From: Parelaphostrongylus tenuis
Taxonomy: Eukaryota > Nematoda > Chromadorea > Rhabditida > Metastrongylidae
Reading direction: 5' to 3'
Assembly (NCBI GenBank): GCA_019055375.1
Contig: JAHQIW010004619.1
Coordinates: forward strand, 248,001-312,000
Length of the DNA: 64,000 nucleotides
Made by a program: the position numbers and the translations under genes. The notes beneath the pieces are model-generated. The model had not been told where the DNA came from. It saw nothing but the letters and a program-made list of their open reading frames with translations, and made no database searches. Shown in pieces: positions 31,454-43,165 of this stretch (positions are counted from its first letter, which is position 1; each line of letters opens with the position of its first letter).

Positions 31454-34400
31454 GTTCAACGGAGACCAGCTTGGTTAAAGCTATCAAAGACGTCGCCAAC
31501 AGTAAGGCATTTCCACAGCCGTGTAAAGGTGATCGGTTGCGTTGTAAAAGTAAGTATGTTGAATACTTTCTAGCCATGATATAGATAAGGTGTGCACTCT
31601 AACAATGCTTTATCAGATAGAGCTTTACATTTCATAGTTGTTGTTTTCATTGACATTTTTGATGAAACGTTTGAAAGTGCTCCTACTTGATTCTATCTTT
31701 CATACTATGCGAAGCAAACCTGTCATTGTTACGGAGTTGTTACAGTATAACCCACCTTCCCTGACGAGGTACACCTGAGGACTGTGGCGATCGTGTGCAT
31801 ATTCGGGGGACCCTGCGGCGCGATTAATCCTTCGGTAATAGCACATAACATCGCTGCTCGCAGCGCGACGCAAAAGTGGCCTGTGATTTTCTTTATTTGA
31901 TTAGGATCTTTCTTCCATCTTGAGAAAATCGCTAGGTTTTTCCCACTTCTGTAGTATTCCATGCTCTTCTACAACCTTCGCACGCCATTAGTGGACGTAA
32001 AGCTCTTATTTGGGTAAAAAAGCACTAGAATGTCAAAAATGATACTGCGCATATATGCAGTCACAGTTCGTCGATAATTGTTAACAATTTTCTTGGCGTA
32101 AGTGCACTTCACTAGTTGGGTTTTCTATGTTTATAGGAGAAATTTTGTCCTATCGCTCCCTGATAAATTTGCTATTATATGTATTTTATATCACCAACAA
32201 AGCCGTTATAAAGTTTGAGCAATGGAGGGCGAAAGGTAATATTCTCTACGTTGCTACAGCGTACTGGGAAGGCCTCTCGAGATAGAACGCTTAGTGCTAG
32301 ACTCGTCATTGTTCGAGCTATTGAAAAACTCCTGATTGTTCAGCAAAATGGCTTAGACGTGCGAAAAATGCCCAATAACATGTGCATAACAACACGCAAT
32401 GTCCTTAGGGGATATTGCTGACTACTGCCTAACACACATTTTCAGAGCTGATCGAACGTGATACTTTACCTTTCATCCGTTGTTATTGTTATTGTCAAGC
32501 ATTATTGTCCCTAGCATTACTATCATTCTTATAATTTGTCGACTCTCAGGAAAGCATTCTCCGATCTAGAGCTTCGAAAAACACTAAATGGACTCGTAAG
32601 GAATTCATGTGTTTGATGTTTCGTGTAAGAATCGACAGTTCTGATGGGACATCTACATATGAGGTTCACATTTCAATTCTTCGCACCCATTTGTTGCTTT
32701 TACATTCCATTGAAATCTGCACTGTACGGTTAACTAATAGTTTTCAGTTTCACGAAATCTGCGAAGCTAACTGTTCATGATTTTTATCAAATTTTTCATT
32801 CATTTGCCATCTTAACCCTTTTTGAAGGACCTACCCTATCGAAAGTTGAAAGGACGCTTTACGACGGCGTTATTTGAGTACTTCGAGAGGAGGATGCCTT
32901 TTCCTCGTGTTTTGACCAATGACGAGCCTCGTCGAGGCGGTTTGCTTTCAGTAAGTTACAATGTCTGTATTTCTATAATTCTAAAAGTAAATCAGCGCTA
33001 TGATTGCATTTAGGATCAGTGATGTTTTCAGATAAATGTTCCACGCTGTGCTTATATCCAGAGGATAGCACAGAAGGAGAATTTGAAAGAAGACACATCA
33101 AACGTACACGTGCGTTTCACTCGGAGTGAAAAGAAAGCTGTTTTGAAGTGGTAATCTTCGACAAGGGCTTCCTTCAAATAAGCGACGAGAGGTAGTGTCA
33201 ACGATATCTTGAAGTTGATTCGGTGTCTCAGAAAGATGTCAGGATTCTCACTCAAAAACCCAACATTGTCTACATGTCATGAGTAACAATTTTTCGTATG
33301 GGACCATAACTTTTGTGTTTAAATATGCCTGATAATTATTTTTGAGCCATGAATGCAGTTTGTTTTGGGCACTTGTACAGAGCAATACACATATCTCGGC
33401 CTTGCAGCCTCGTCAGTTGCACGATGCCTTTCGTCTGAACCGATCCCTCTTGAGGGAGAACCATCTTGCATAGAATAACCGCAATCGCAATATTTACATG
33501 CGCCGTCAAATGATGAACATCAGCAAACTGACAGTGTTCTACACTCGATTGTTTTTGGCTGATAATTATGAAATATCACACCACTCCCATTAGTTTTGAG
33601 TGTTTTCTCAAATTCAGGCCTAATTTCAATAAGCCTGATAATTATTATTTAGATATTGCGTCTGCGGTTCCAGTAATCAAAGGGTTCTCCCCCAAGAGAA
33701 ATTGGCTAACACGAAAGGCACCGTGCAATTGACGAACTGCAAGACCGAAACGCGTGTATTGCAGTGTATAAGTGCCCATATCAGACCACTTGCATGGCTC
33801 ATAAATGATTATCAGACATATCGAATTTTCGAGCGTGGTCTTGAGAAATCACTCAAAACGATCGGCATGATTCATGAGTTGTAAACGCTCTCGGGCCACA
33901 GTGTGATAAAACAGCCACCATTATGAGATATGGTCGGCTGTTAGTTGTTCTTTATCGTGTAGTTCACCAAAGATGTGGGTGCCATGGCCACATTGAACGA
34001 AAAAGCATCCACAGAGCACCACAGTATTTGCTACCTGATCAAACATGATTTTGAATCCAAACTTATCAATTAAATGAAAATATGCATCATGTTAATCTTT
34101 GGCAAATTGTAAATTGCTGCGCCTTTTCAGAAATATTGATGATTGTCGAACAATTGTACTGACGATCTCTCCGTCGCGTGTAGTCAAACTCATCCGCACT
34201 GTGGATCAAAGTATAAGCTCGATTGTGACACAAGGCAGAAAATTATATTAAATTTTCAAGCAGTACACCATAAAGTGTTTTTTATCTGCAATTCTAGCAA
34301 TTCTTGTGATATTGCGATTTTTGATGATTGTTGTGCACTGTTGAAATTTTTTCTGCTTCTTAGTGAGTCTGGATAAGTTTGTCCATTGTAAGACTTGTGT

Positions 34401-34689
34401 CCTCATAACAGTCCCATGTGGAACTATTCGAGAGTCAACTAATGCGATAATAGTCTTAAAATATAGACATTCAGAATGCTTTCAACTGTTTTTCCAAGGT
34501 TTGATCACCATTCATTAGAAGTAACAGTTGGGCAGACACTCGTGTTTTGGCATTTTCGCCATCATCATTGCCATTTTAACGGCCACTCGTCCTCCATCAT
34601 AGAGAATGAGCGCCGAAAATGGTAAACTGTGGTCAGGTAAATCATTAAAAAGCAGTTCTTCTACAGTTCATGCTTTGCTAGAGGAATAG
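31454..34689 (+). CDS. unrecognised multi-exon gene, 3' part (ten exons, about 284 aa)
   Basis: Exons: 31454-31549, 32137-32235, 32409-32457, 32550-32595, 32828-32950, 33032-33150, 33196-33282, 34131-34210, 34364-34498, 34667-34689. All junctions agree in phase and the coding part totals 285 codons including TAG at 34687. Most junctions have nematode motifs (TTTTGTAG, TTTTCAG; GTAAGT). The shortest intron is 45 bp; the acceptor of exon 5 (TTTTTGAAG) and the donor of exon 9 are weaker. An AATAAA lies about 130 bp after the stop. Sample segments: SLVKAIKDVANSKAF, EILSYRSLINLLLYVFYITN, KAVIKFEQWRAK, FEYFERRMPFPRVLTNDEPR, RCAYIQRIAQKENLKED, TIVLTISPSRVVKLIRTVDQ. It looks like a helical, intracellular conserved protein, but I cannot name the family. 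Earlier exons must exist upstream. A palindrome-family repeat occupies the intron at 33283-34130. Confidence 0.7.
33295..33870. repeat. two palindrome-family (FB2) pieces in an intron
   Basis: 33295-33480 is a left arm (AATTATTTTTGAGCCATGAA, GCAGCCTCGTCAGTTGCACG). 33545-33870 holds left-arm and right-arm parts (GAGTGTTTTCTCAAATTCAG; CACGAAAGGCACCGTGCAAT; CCATATCAGACCACTTGCAT). Both lie inside intron 7 of the unrecognised gene. Confidence 0.65.
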
Positions 34690-34817
34690 ACGATGGCTGA
34701 GACGCCAAAACAATCGTGTTTGCCTAATTGCTCCTTTGGATGTATGTAGACATGCCTCCAAAAGACGGACAAAAACAGTTTCAAGGGCTGTATATGAATG
34801 TTCTAACGAATTTTGTA

Positions 34818-34823
34818 ATAAAC
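34818..34823 (+). terminator. poly(A) signal AATAAA
   Basis: AATAAA at about 34818-34823, in TTTTGTAATAAACAG, 130 bp after the proposed stop codon of the ten-exon gene and before the next repeat. Confidence 0.4.
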
Positions 34824-34999
34824 AGTGATATAAAAAAATTTGGTAATAAAAATTTCATTTGAGGTTGAATTGTTTTTAAAAATATTATCTGAAGTATTTA
34901 TTTTCCACCAATCACACGGTACAACATGTTCCATGAAAATTTGCCCTAGAGCTGCATTTCTTGGATACTTCTGAGGCGGGATTCCGTGTTTCTCGCGGT

Positions 35000-36000
35000 T
35001 TCAGAAAGATGCACAGTGTCGGTAAACTCCATGACTACCAAAACCCATTCTCAATTTTTCATAAGTGCTGCAGTGCTTCGCTTGTAATATTCCTTTGCGG
35101 ACGGCGATGGTCAACATGACTCTCAGCTCTGCACACCGATCGGACGATCGACGAAGAGTTGTGCGTGCTCCAATACAAACTCGCATTAATAGAGCTTTCA
35201 GAGGAACATTGTCATCAAAAATCAACATATCATTGATGCGCGTCCTGTATGGACGATTTTAGCAAGATCAACGCTAATGCTTCCCAAAATCTTGGTTTCC
35301 ATTTTCGTTTCCTTCTCGTAATCTAAATTTCCCATTCCCGTATGCGCTAGCCTTAACCAGTCCTAATCTGGCTTCAAAGTGTGAGACACCGAATTTGTAA
35401 TATGCCATATTATTACTAATAATTTCCTCCAACTGGTGGTAAAACGCGTCGAGTTCGTCTTCATCAGCTGCATCGGTTGGCGAATAACAGTCGGTAAGAG
35501 TAGTATTATTATCACGCTTCAGTTGGAGTTTAAGAATAGCTAGGCGAGGGGAAAGGATTCCGTATGAGTTGGATGGGTGATGAACGGGTAAACAACAATG
35601 CCTACGCCTCTGACATTTCGTGATGACACCTTCTCTCCGAGAAATATGAGTGTGCCGTTGTCCAGTTGACGTATGTTGGTCTTCTTAGCTTTCGTGTCTT
35701 GTACGGCAATTATGTAAAATTTTATGCGATTTGCTGCTTCAAAAAATGCGTGAAGATTAGCATCAGTGGCGAGTGTTCTTGCATTATACGTATAGAGTAG
35801 AAAAGTCTCCGTGGCATGTCGACTGCGTATTCGATATGTCCGGTTCCAATGGCGTCCCAAGTATCCTTCGTATCCCGTGCTTTTGTGGCCTTTCGCCGGT
35901 TGTCTCGCCGCCTTGCGTCTGGACGGGAGCACCAAGTGTACGGGTTGCTGAGCCTCACCTTATTGCTGGCTGTGCAGATCGATATTCCTTGGATTCCTGA
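35000..36000 (-). mobile_element. second RTE-like LINE lineage, endonuclease fragment
   Basis: The minus-strand ORF 35540-35935 reads FLLYTYNARTLATDANLHAF, AANRIKFYIIAVQDTKAKK, LDNGTLIFLGEKVSSRNVRG, VGIVVYPFITH: the start of an exonuclease-endonuclease-phosphatase domain (YNARTL, QDTK for QETK, GVGxVV). It continues at 35270-35530 (DELDAFYHQLEEIISNN, NENGNQDFGK). The sequence differs clearly from RTE copies A-D, so it is a separate family. The segment 35001-35228 (VPLKALLMRVCIGARTTLRR) is not assigned. Confidence 0.65.
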
Positions 36001-36658
36001 TACAACCTTGCAAGGGCGTCTCCACGTTATCAGATCTCGATGATGTGGTTTCCAAGAAATTTGTTCTCCATCCTGTTCTGGCAGTCGGATTTACTTTCAG
36101 TTGATTTGGGGACGAATCAATAAACAAAGTAGGAATGAATGAATGAATTTGACCAATCATCGAGAATGTCTTAGGACTGAAAAGACGCTTCCAGGTTTTG
36201 ACAATGTTGTTCCCAAGGAATATCATTTTAGCAGCGGGTCCGTTAATCAGAATTCCTACTAATTGATTCGGAAAATATTATAATGTAGGAACATAAGGGA
36301 TATTTGGACCGAAAGCAATAAATAGTAGAAAGGAGAGAGTAGCTGATCGACCGCTAAGGAGCGGTACCGACAGAGACTTCCTCTCTTCAACGCTGTCCAT
36401 CAGATCTCTGTTTTTTAGTGAATCAATGTCAAGTAATTTGAGCAACCAACTCCTCAAGAACATTTTCTGCTACCAAATCTTTAGAATATCTTATTGTTTA
36501 CTTTCACTCTTTCACGACCATGTGTGCATATTTCGGTACGAAAATGCTTGAACGAAGAGTGCGCTACAGGATACGTGTTATTTTCTGGCGTATTTCACCG
36601 AAGAACTTTTTTTTACCAGGCTTTTTATAAACATCAGATAGCACTTACTCTTCACTAG

Positions 36659-39600
36659 GGTTTGCTCCATGAATTGGCGCTCTCAGTACGAAGTAATAGT
36701 TATAGTTAAATCCTCAATTTTCGTAACAGATCATGTTTATAAAAGTGTTCCTGATCTAGAAAGTGTAGCCAGTGAGGAGGCACAATCTGCTTCCATGGCC
36801 TTACTTGCAGAGCTGGGTTCATTTTTGACGAAAAGCTCCTCGTTTCCTGATCATTTCATCGTTATTACTTTTGAGTAGTCTACAGAATCGAAGAACTTTA
36901 AAACGAAAGGATGAAAATTGTCGTCCTCATTTTTTTCCATAATTCAGTTCAAACCAAGGAGATTCACAGACAAAATTTGTCCCGCGCACTTTCCTTCGTC
37001 TTCGTCTTCTTCAGAGCCAATGACTCGTGTCGACTATGCAAAGTTGTCCCTTTCAGTGTGAACTTTCCGTTTCGTTTGTGGATAAAATCATATAAGAATC
37101 AAAGTATCAAAGGACTGTTTATACTTATGAGAAATTAACTAAATTTTAATAGAATTTCATCTTTATTTGACCGCTGATTGCGGTGGTATGAGGTTTAAAT
37201 AAATCCAATGATGTAGAGTGGTTTGCAGAAACGTTTGCATTAGCCGGGATTTGGACCCAGATCTTACTCTTTCTGCCAACGGTCAAGCACATGCGCCCCG
37301 AAAGAGTAAGACTGGATTTAAATTCCGGGCTGACGCAAACGTTTTTGCAAACCACTCTTCATCATTGGGTTTAATATAATTTAATTATTATATTATAACA
37401 ATGATCAAAATACTAGGTTTGAAAGAAAGTATCCATTGCTTGATGAAGCATTCGAAATTCATGCATGTATTTAGAAAACAAACAACAACAACTATTCTTC
37501 AACATACAGGCCATCACTATCCTTCACTTTTTCCTTAGGTCCGCCAGATTTCAAATCTGATCAAAATATCGCTCCTTCGGCTTTCAATCAAAGAACTCTT
37601 GACATGTTTTCTTCAGCTTCAAAAAAAAAAGATTCAAGTCGCTGACCTTTCAAAGAGTGTTGCATTGATCGGAAAAGGCGGTAATCAGATGGAGCAACGT
37701 CCAGGCTTTAGAGTGGATGCGGTAGAATCTCAACTCTGTCCAATTCCTCATACTTTGCTCTAGTCTTTTTGGCCTTGAGTGGTTTTGCGTTATCATTCTG
37801 AAACAAAGCGCGCTTTCGACAAGGAAGTTCTGGTTATTTCTCGGCCTGTTCGCAGATATAGGCAAATTATGTATCAATAGATGCGCAAGAAGTAGACCTT
37901 TTGAATGATATGAAAATCACACACGATTCATGCGAAAAGACGTTATTCCCATTCAAACGATGAAAATTTTCTTTCCAGCCTATCAATATATTATGGCTTC
38001 CAAATTGAGAAATACTGCTCTTTTTTCTAATCGAAATAAACAATTCGTTAACATTCTGAATACAACGGAATCACGGCGTTAGCTTAGCCCGCCGTCGCTG
38101 GCTCTTGAGCAAGTCCATGATGCCCAGTGGTTAGTGAAGCCGGCCATCGAAGAGAAGGCTTCTGGTTTGATTCCTCATGACGACACCTCGCAGCAGACTT
38201 GGTTTCGCATAGTGTTAAATATTCTTCTATTTACTTATTATTTAACAGAAAAGCCGCTCTTATCATCACTTTACTATTTTGATACGAATCAGATGGAATG
38301 CAGATTAAATGGCTTGAATGAGTAAAGCGCTTGTGCTACAGTGCTGCAATGTGGGAAGTGGCGATTCAATGGACTGTTATGAACGTGGAGGTGTGACCTG
38401 CCACATCGACGCGGTACCTTAACCTTGGATAAATAAACCTTCGTGAGCGTCAACAGGCATATTATTAGGTTTCTCATAGTTTTAGATCTAGAGCAATATA
38501 CACCAAATTTGTCAATCAAATGTAATCAAAGTTGCTTGACAAGAATGCTCAAAGTATGTGCCATGTTTGTACCAACAAGCTCAACACATTTCTGTCCACT
38601 CCTCACTAGGGACAGTGGGATCCTCATCAGATGCTTCGATGAGTCTCTCGACCAACTACGAGTGGACTTCCGTAGCGGAGCTGGCCCTCCAAAGTTGATG
38701 TTGCCGGTGCAAAACTGTAAAGAACCGAAGTGCTGTTCGGCTGGAATTAAATTTTGAATTTTTCACAGGGGATGTTGTCAAGAGCGATCAATGAATCGAG
38801 AACCAAATCCTACTCTTAAGCAGCCACTGGCGACAAAACCTTCATTGAGCGACCATGATGCAGCAAGTACACAAATCTTATACCGGAAGAAAGCTCAAAG
38901 AAGTCTGAGCAAAGAGGTCCTGATTTGTTGCATGAGAGGTGACACAAATGATGTTAGGCTGACGGTGCATATTTTGAATAGTACTGTTAGGCAATCTTAA
39001 CCCTTTGAGAGCATTAGAGCTGATAGGCGGGAGGCGTAGCGCCGTCGCATGAGCGGCATTCGCAGGTGCGGCATTTCTGTGTCTGTGCAGAAATGTCATG
39101 CTGTCTGCGCCTGTTTCCACAAGATGAGACGCCGCTATTACAGTAGCTAAGCGAGACTGTGAGATAGATGAGTGAAAAAAAGGCAGAGTGGAGTACGTCC
39201 TGGGTATGAACAACCAGTTTCTAGGAAACTAGAGGCTGTAGCCTGAACAAAATGACAAGATTATGCGAAAGCAATTACAGAACGAGACTTTTTTTCCAGA
39301 AATTATTTTGGAGATTGTATTGGAATGTTACTTCAATGGCTACTTTGGCTAATTTTATGATCAGTCTCAGCTATGAACATTAATAATTGCTGTAACATTT
39401 GTGATTTCATGTGTTCTGCTTAGTCCTTTTTATCTCGAGATGATTTCCTGTGCCTTATCCAGTCATCGCCTCTACGAAAAACTTCACAAAGAGGTGGCTT
39501 TGGAAGGAATATCGGTACAGGTCCCACCTCTCCCTCCCTCTTCTCTGAAAGATGCGCTAATGTCTGGCCTTCACATGGCTTGTGATGACCTATCAATGTA

Positions 39601-40774
39601 TGTGAGTCAGTGCAGCTATTCCCCCAGGCGAGTATAGTGATAGTCTACACTCCGAAAGGATTAGTGGCTTGGCGAGTCATGAGCGCGAGACCGACCCATC
39701 AATCTTGCGTGCCACGCAGCGCACTCCTAACCACTGTGTACTGCGTTTCCTCTTTGAAAAGTGAGTAAATGCTCGTTACTCGTTATCTTCACTCAGATAA
39801 ATTTAGGGAAGTTCATTCACCAACATTTTGTCAATTACAGCAATGAACTTGCCCATAATCAGAATCTAACTAAATAAAAAGTATAACTTTCGCTGTAAAG
39901 TTAAAACAACGCACTTTTAAAAAATTATTTTTTTCCATTTGAAGCGTAGTATGGAGGTCAAACCACAAACCAGCTTAGTATGAGGATCGGCATTTCCCAA
40001 AATATCAAATGACTACATGAACTGAAAAAAATAAGCCAATGTCACCCACTGATAAAGAGTGATGTGCAAAAACGCGTCATCTGTGAACAGGCAATCGTCA
40101 ATGGTCTGGTGTGGGTAGTCGCTATCGACATTGAACTCATGCGTGTCATTGGGTATATCTTACTACCGCTAAAGGCGGTGAAATAAAAGGAATTCTGATT
40201 TATTATTGATAACCAACATCTGTCAGCATAAGTGTGTTCAATGTCGACAGCGTATCCACGCCAGCCCGTTTGCGGTTAACTGTTGACAGGTAATGCGCTG
40301 TAACGTAACAACAGTGGTGTAAAGACGGAGTCGACAGTGTAACAGATCAGCACGATCCCCGGATAGAGTGGAATGTGGGTTCGACTCACACCTGACGCAT
40401 TTTTTTTTGCACGTTACTCCTTATTACTGGATATATTACAAGATTTTACCACCGCTAAACGCGGTCAATAAAATGAGTTTTGATTGGTTGATGACAACCA
40501 GTGTTATATGGTAGCTGGAAATATGCTTCCATTCATAGCGATGTAGTTATCTCGCTATAATACAAGAAATATAGACGTAATATGGAATATACGATGTTCT
40601 TATTTAGACTATTTCTGTAGAAGCTTTCCAGTAATTTTGATCATTTCATGATGATAATGTTCTTTCAGAAGGCGTGTTCGTCTCCTCACATCTAACGGTC
40701 CAAAAATCTTCAGCTACGCTGGCAGACAGCTCTGCTTGTCTTTGCAGAATGTCATATTCGCGCCTGCCTTCTGA
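36659..40774 (+). CDS. unrecognised multi-exon gene, internal and possibly last exons
   Basis: Exons seen: 36659-36692 (phase 0 to 1, weak), 36730-36860 (phase 1 to 0; VPDLESVASEEAQSASMALL, AELGSFLTKSSSFPDHFI), 36948-37055 (phase 0; FKPRRFTDKICPAHFPSSSS, MTRVDYAKLSLS), 39424-39597 (phase 2; SHRLYEKLHKEVALEGISVQ, VPPLPPSSLKDALMSGLHMA) and perhaps 40669-40774 ending in TGA (RRVRLLTSNGPKIFSYAGRQ). The first intron would be only 37 bp; alternatively the 36730 exon extends upstream. At least one exon is missing between 37055 and 39424, because phases do not join there. The last candidate overlaps repetitive sequence. Splice sites at 39423 and 39598 (GCTTAG, GTATGTGAG) are good. The VPPLPP segment after LYEKLHKE weakly recalls a PX domain, but this is not firm. 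Confidence 0.4.
37143..37380. mobile_element. SINE-A head-to-head dimer
   Basis: Two SINE-A arms face each other: minus 37143-37285 (TTTGACCGCTGATTGCGGTG tail stem, GCAGAAACGTTTGC, AGCCGGGATTTGGACCC) and plus 37295-37375 (CCGAAAGAGTAAGACTGGAT, GCTGACGCAAACGTTTTTGC, AAACCACTCTTCATCATTGG). The arrangement parallels the SINE-B dimer at 5336-5880 and the SINE-A pair at 49570-49800. Confidence 0.7.
37540..37890 (-). mobile_element. mariner-family fragment 6
   Basis: Minus-strand reading: ALCFRMITQNHSRPKRLEQS (place of the DNARPH box), MRNWTELRFYRIHSKAWTLL, and, after a frameshift, APSDYRLFRSMQHSLKGQRL, the third catalytic Asp region (APSDY.LF.SMQ..L.GQRF) of mariner transposases. A 10-A run near 37621 lies in the fragment. 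Confidence 0.75.
38085..38240 (+). repeat. tRNA-like repeat, probable SINE-C
   Basis: Contains GATGCCCAGTGGTTAGTGAA (A-box-like) and CTTCTGGTTTGATTCCTCAT (B-box-like) about 35 nt apart. The two imperfect ends (TCCATGATG/CATGACGAC) do not give a full acceptor stem. Read as a decayed tRNA-derived SINE. Confidence 0.4.
38525..38700 (-). mobile_element. mariner-family C-terminal fragment 7
   Basis: The minus-strand reading gives RSGQKCVELVGTNM, similar to the RWxKCVxLxGxYF end of mariner transposases. It is short and decayed. Confidence 0.45.
39605..39745 (-). repeat. SINE-D, truncated copy
   Basis: On the minus strand: tRNA-like head around GTGGTTAGGAGTGCGCTGCG and GGTCGGTCTCGCGCTCATGA, then CGCCAAGCCACTAATCC. 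It matches the heads of the longer copies at 44285-44610 and 53445-53790. It starts immediately after the exon donor at 39597. Confidence 0.55.
40145..40500 (+). mobile_element. SINE-A copies (tail fragment and full copy)
   Basis: 40161-40215 is a tail (ACTACCGCTAAAGGCGGTGA, AATAAAAGGAATTCTGATTT). 40273-40500 is a fuller copy: starts TGTTGACAGGTAATGCGCTG, has a decayed tRNA-like region with CCCCGGATAGAGTGGAATGT and GGGTTCGACTCACACCTGAC, then TTTTTTTTTGCACGTTACTC and the tail ACCACCGCTAAACGCGGTCA with ATAAAATGAGTTTTG. The short hairpin ACCGCTAAA-GCGGT is the most conserved tail feature. Confidence 0.65.
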
Positions 40775-40799
40775 TGGGATGCGCTTGCATTTCTACAGG

Positions 40800-41720
40800 A
40801 CGCGGCTCCGTCATCACAGTAGCTAGATGAGATGAGACGTCGCTCGGCACAAAGCAGACGGTGCAACTTGGTCCTCAAAGAGCTAATTACTTCTGATTAT
40901 TAAATCGGGTGTTCATTGCTTTAGCGCCAAAAATTACGAGAAGACCTAACAAAACTATGAATAATCGTGGCGTACCATTTGAACCGCGCAACCCTAACAG
41001 AACTCGGTGTATGTGCTTACAGAAATCTATGCACGTGAGTCATAGATTTGAAAAAAGAGGCGGTGCACTAGTTGAATGAGATTGCCGCTCTATTGCTTGG
41101 TGAATTTAAAAATTTCTCGTGTCTTCGCAACTTTCACGAGTTTTCCATGATCTTCTGCTCGTACTTGTGTGCTCTTGAACCATATAAATCACTTCTATGG
41201 TACAAGATCATTATGCTTTTGCCGCGCTGCGTCCAACAACTAACCTTTTGGCGTGGCAGGGTCACGCCGTTGATCCCATCCCGCCCCGGACGCGATAAGT
41301 AGTCCATTGTGGCGAACGCATAGTCATGTCGGCTATAGGAAAGAAGTTTGCTAATTCGATCCTATCCCACGCGCTTCTCAGAAGTTACTTCGGTGTCTTC
41401 TCTGTTGTCAGTTCATTATTCATTATATCACTAACGCACCATATCCCAAATATTGTCAACACAATCGACTTTGCTTCCAAATAAGAAGACAGTTTTTTTG
41501 GGGTGTTCCAAGTTCTGAATAATTACTAAATAACTATATGTATCGCCATATCCTAAAGATATTTCAGGGAGAGGACGAGAACGTGACATTTCAACGTAGC
41601 CCAGCAAACTACCCCACACGGAAATCTTGAATTCGCTCTCGTCCTACACAAAATTATGGACCTCTCCTAGTGTCAAACCATTTGGGTTCCAGCATTCGCC
41701 TAGAGTGCGGAAGACACCAT
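40800..41720. other. no firm gene; repeat traces
   Basis: 40690-40890 shares CAGAATGTCAT and CATCACAGTAGCTAGATGAG with 39080-39160 (CAGAAATGTCAT, TTACAGTAGCTAAGCGAG), an unassigned repeat. The ORF at 41072-41302 is not splice-bounded and was not judged a gene. Confidence 0.5.
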
Positions 41721-41744
41721 AAACGCGGCCATGCCGAGCGCCAT

Positions 41745-42610
41745 CGCGCTCATCAAATCTCATGAGCATACAAGAAATCGCTTTGTCTCACTTTCATCAA
41801 CTGAAGAAGGCTTCCGAATTCAGTGGAGGCAGAAACAGTCGTGGAGGCTCTGGGCAATCAGGCGTTTCTGCGCTGTATATTACGGTTTTGTGAGCTATAC
41901 AAATATTTTTTTAGAATAGTGCCATTCTATCAGCTGTTAACAACATAAAAACAGAGGTTACATAAGGTTGTCATCGCGCCAAAATTATTTACTGCCATCC
42001 TTGAGGACGTCAAGCGAACATTAGACTGGGGCAACATGGGATTAAAAATCGACGGCCGACGATCAAACCACCTTCACCTCGCTGATGGCCTTGTCGTTTT
42101 AGCACCAAGTATCAGCCATGAAGAACTAACCTGAACCAATTTGGACAATGCCTGTGGAAAGGTTGGTATCCTACTAAATATAACGAAAACGATATTTATG
42201 AGGGACGTATTGGTTTTGACTGTCCATTTAAGCTCAAGATAACGAACCACCTCCAAATGCTTCAGTCACATGTGTCTAGATTGTGAGTCACCGATCTGGC
42301 TCCAGTGTTGAGCAGTTAGGAACAAGCGGCTTGGGTAGCGTTTGAGAGAGGACGTAGTGAAGAGGACAGAGAACATCTGACCACGCATTCCTTAGAAACG
42401 TGGTCGCTACATAAACAGGACGAAAGATCACCTCAAGTTATTGAACGCTCAGTCGAAAGGCCAATGCTAAGATTTCTGTAACTCAAAAATCAGAGAAGAG
42501 TCTGAAGTTCTGAGCGAGGACCCCCTGGGCTCTTGCACATGATAAGGATTAATGGAAGTGTTGCTGGTACTCGCCCGAGTCACTCGATGATCAACGGAGC
42601 GACAGATGAT
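41745..42610 (+). mobile_element. RTE-type LINE F fragment, internally deleted
   Basis: Plus strand: HEHTRNRFVSLSSTEEGFRI, APKLFTAILEDVKRTLDW-like segment, MGLKIDGRRSNHLHLADGLV (catalytic FADD reads LADG), NACGKVGILLNITKTIFMRD, then LKLLNAQSKGQC and the RTE end near 42560 (MEVLLVLARVTR frame). It is closest to RTE copy B, with the same LADG/FADG change and the same position of the HEHTRNRF phrase. Confidence 0.7.
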
Positions 42611-42624
42611 ATAGGTTATGTTAC

Positions 42625-42790
42625 AGAGTTATAAAAGATTTTTTGCAATAAAAGTGCTTGTACCACAGTAGCCGGACATTCTAACTTTCGAATTATTACT
42701 AACAATCCATGGCGAACTTCTTGTCCAGCAAGAAAGCTTGTTTCCTCATTTGCTCCCGGATTACGGGAAAGAGCTGATTTTTTTTTTTGT
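42625..42790. repeat. solo terminal module of the TIR element family
   Basis: TTCGAATTATTACTAACAAT, CGAACTTCTTGTCCAGCAAG and CTCATTTGCTCCCGGATTAC follow the terminal repeat order of the TIR family. No partner end was found. Confidence 0.6.
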
Positions 42791-42864
42791 CTTCACAGAC
42801 AGATATTGCCCTAATTTAACTGCCATGGAGAACCGGGGAGGTCAATTAGTCTAGGCTTCGTGAT

Positions 42865-43165
42865 CTACGGAGCGACGGTGTTTGCCTCCGTTTTACCCCT
42901 GTGCGCCCGTGTTCTCCAAGTACGCATGGAGAGTGCAAAACACATTGTTTTTTTGAGTGGAGATCGAAAAGAGCAAACTATTTGCTCCCTCGCATCTATA
43001 TCATACTCAAATGTCCAGTTGTGATAGATAGGATAGCAAAACTGGCTTGGATTTGATGCATCGGTATTCGCGTCATTGTTAAGAGCAGATTTACACTCAT
43101 CAACCTCAAATGAAAATAATAAAGGATGCATGATGCATCCCTTTGGAACTAATCTATGCCAGGGG
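42865..43165 (-). CDS. unrecognised Cys-containing open segment
   Basis: A minus-strand open frame of 88 codons from ATG 43131, open a little further upstream (PKGCIMHPLLFSFEVDECKS; NPSQFCYPIYHNWTFEYDID; REQIVCSFRSPLKKTMCFAL). A donor-like GGG|GTAAAACG sits near the end. PKGCIMHPLLFSFEVDEC could be a distant echo of an RT palm motif (QGCxLSPLLFxxxVDE), or this may be a secreted Cys-rich exon. I could not decide. Confidence 0.3.
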
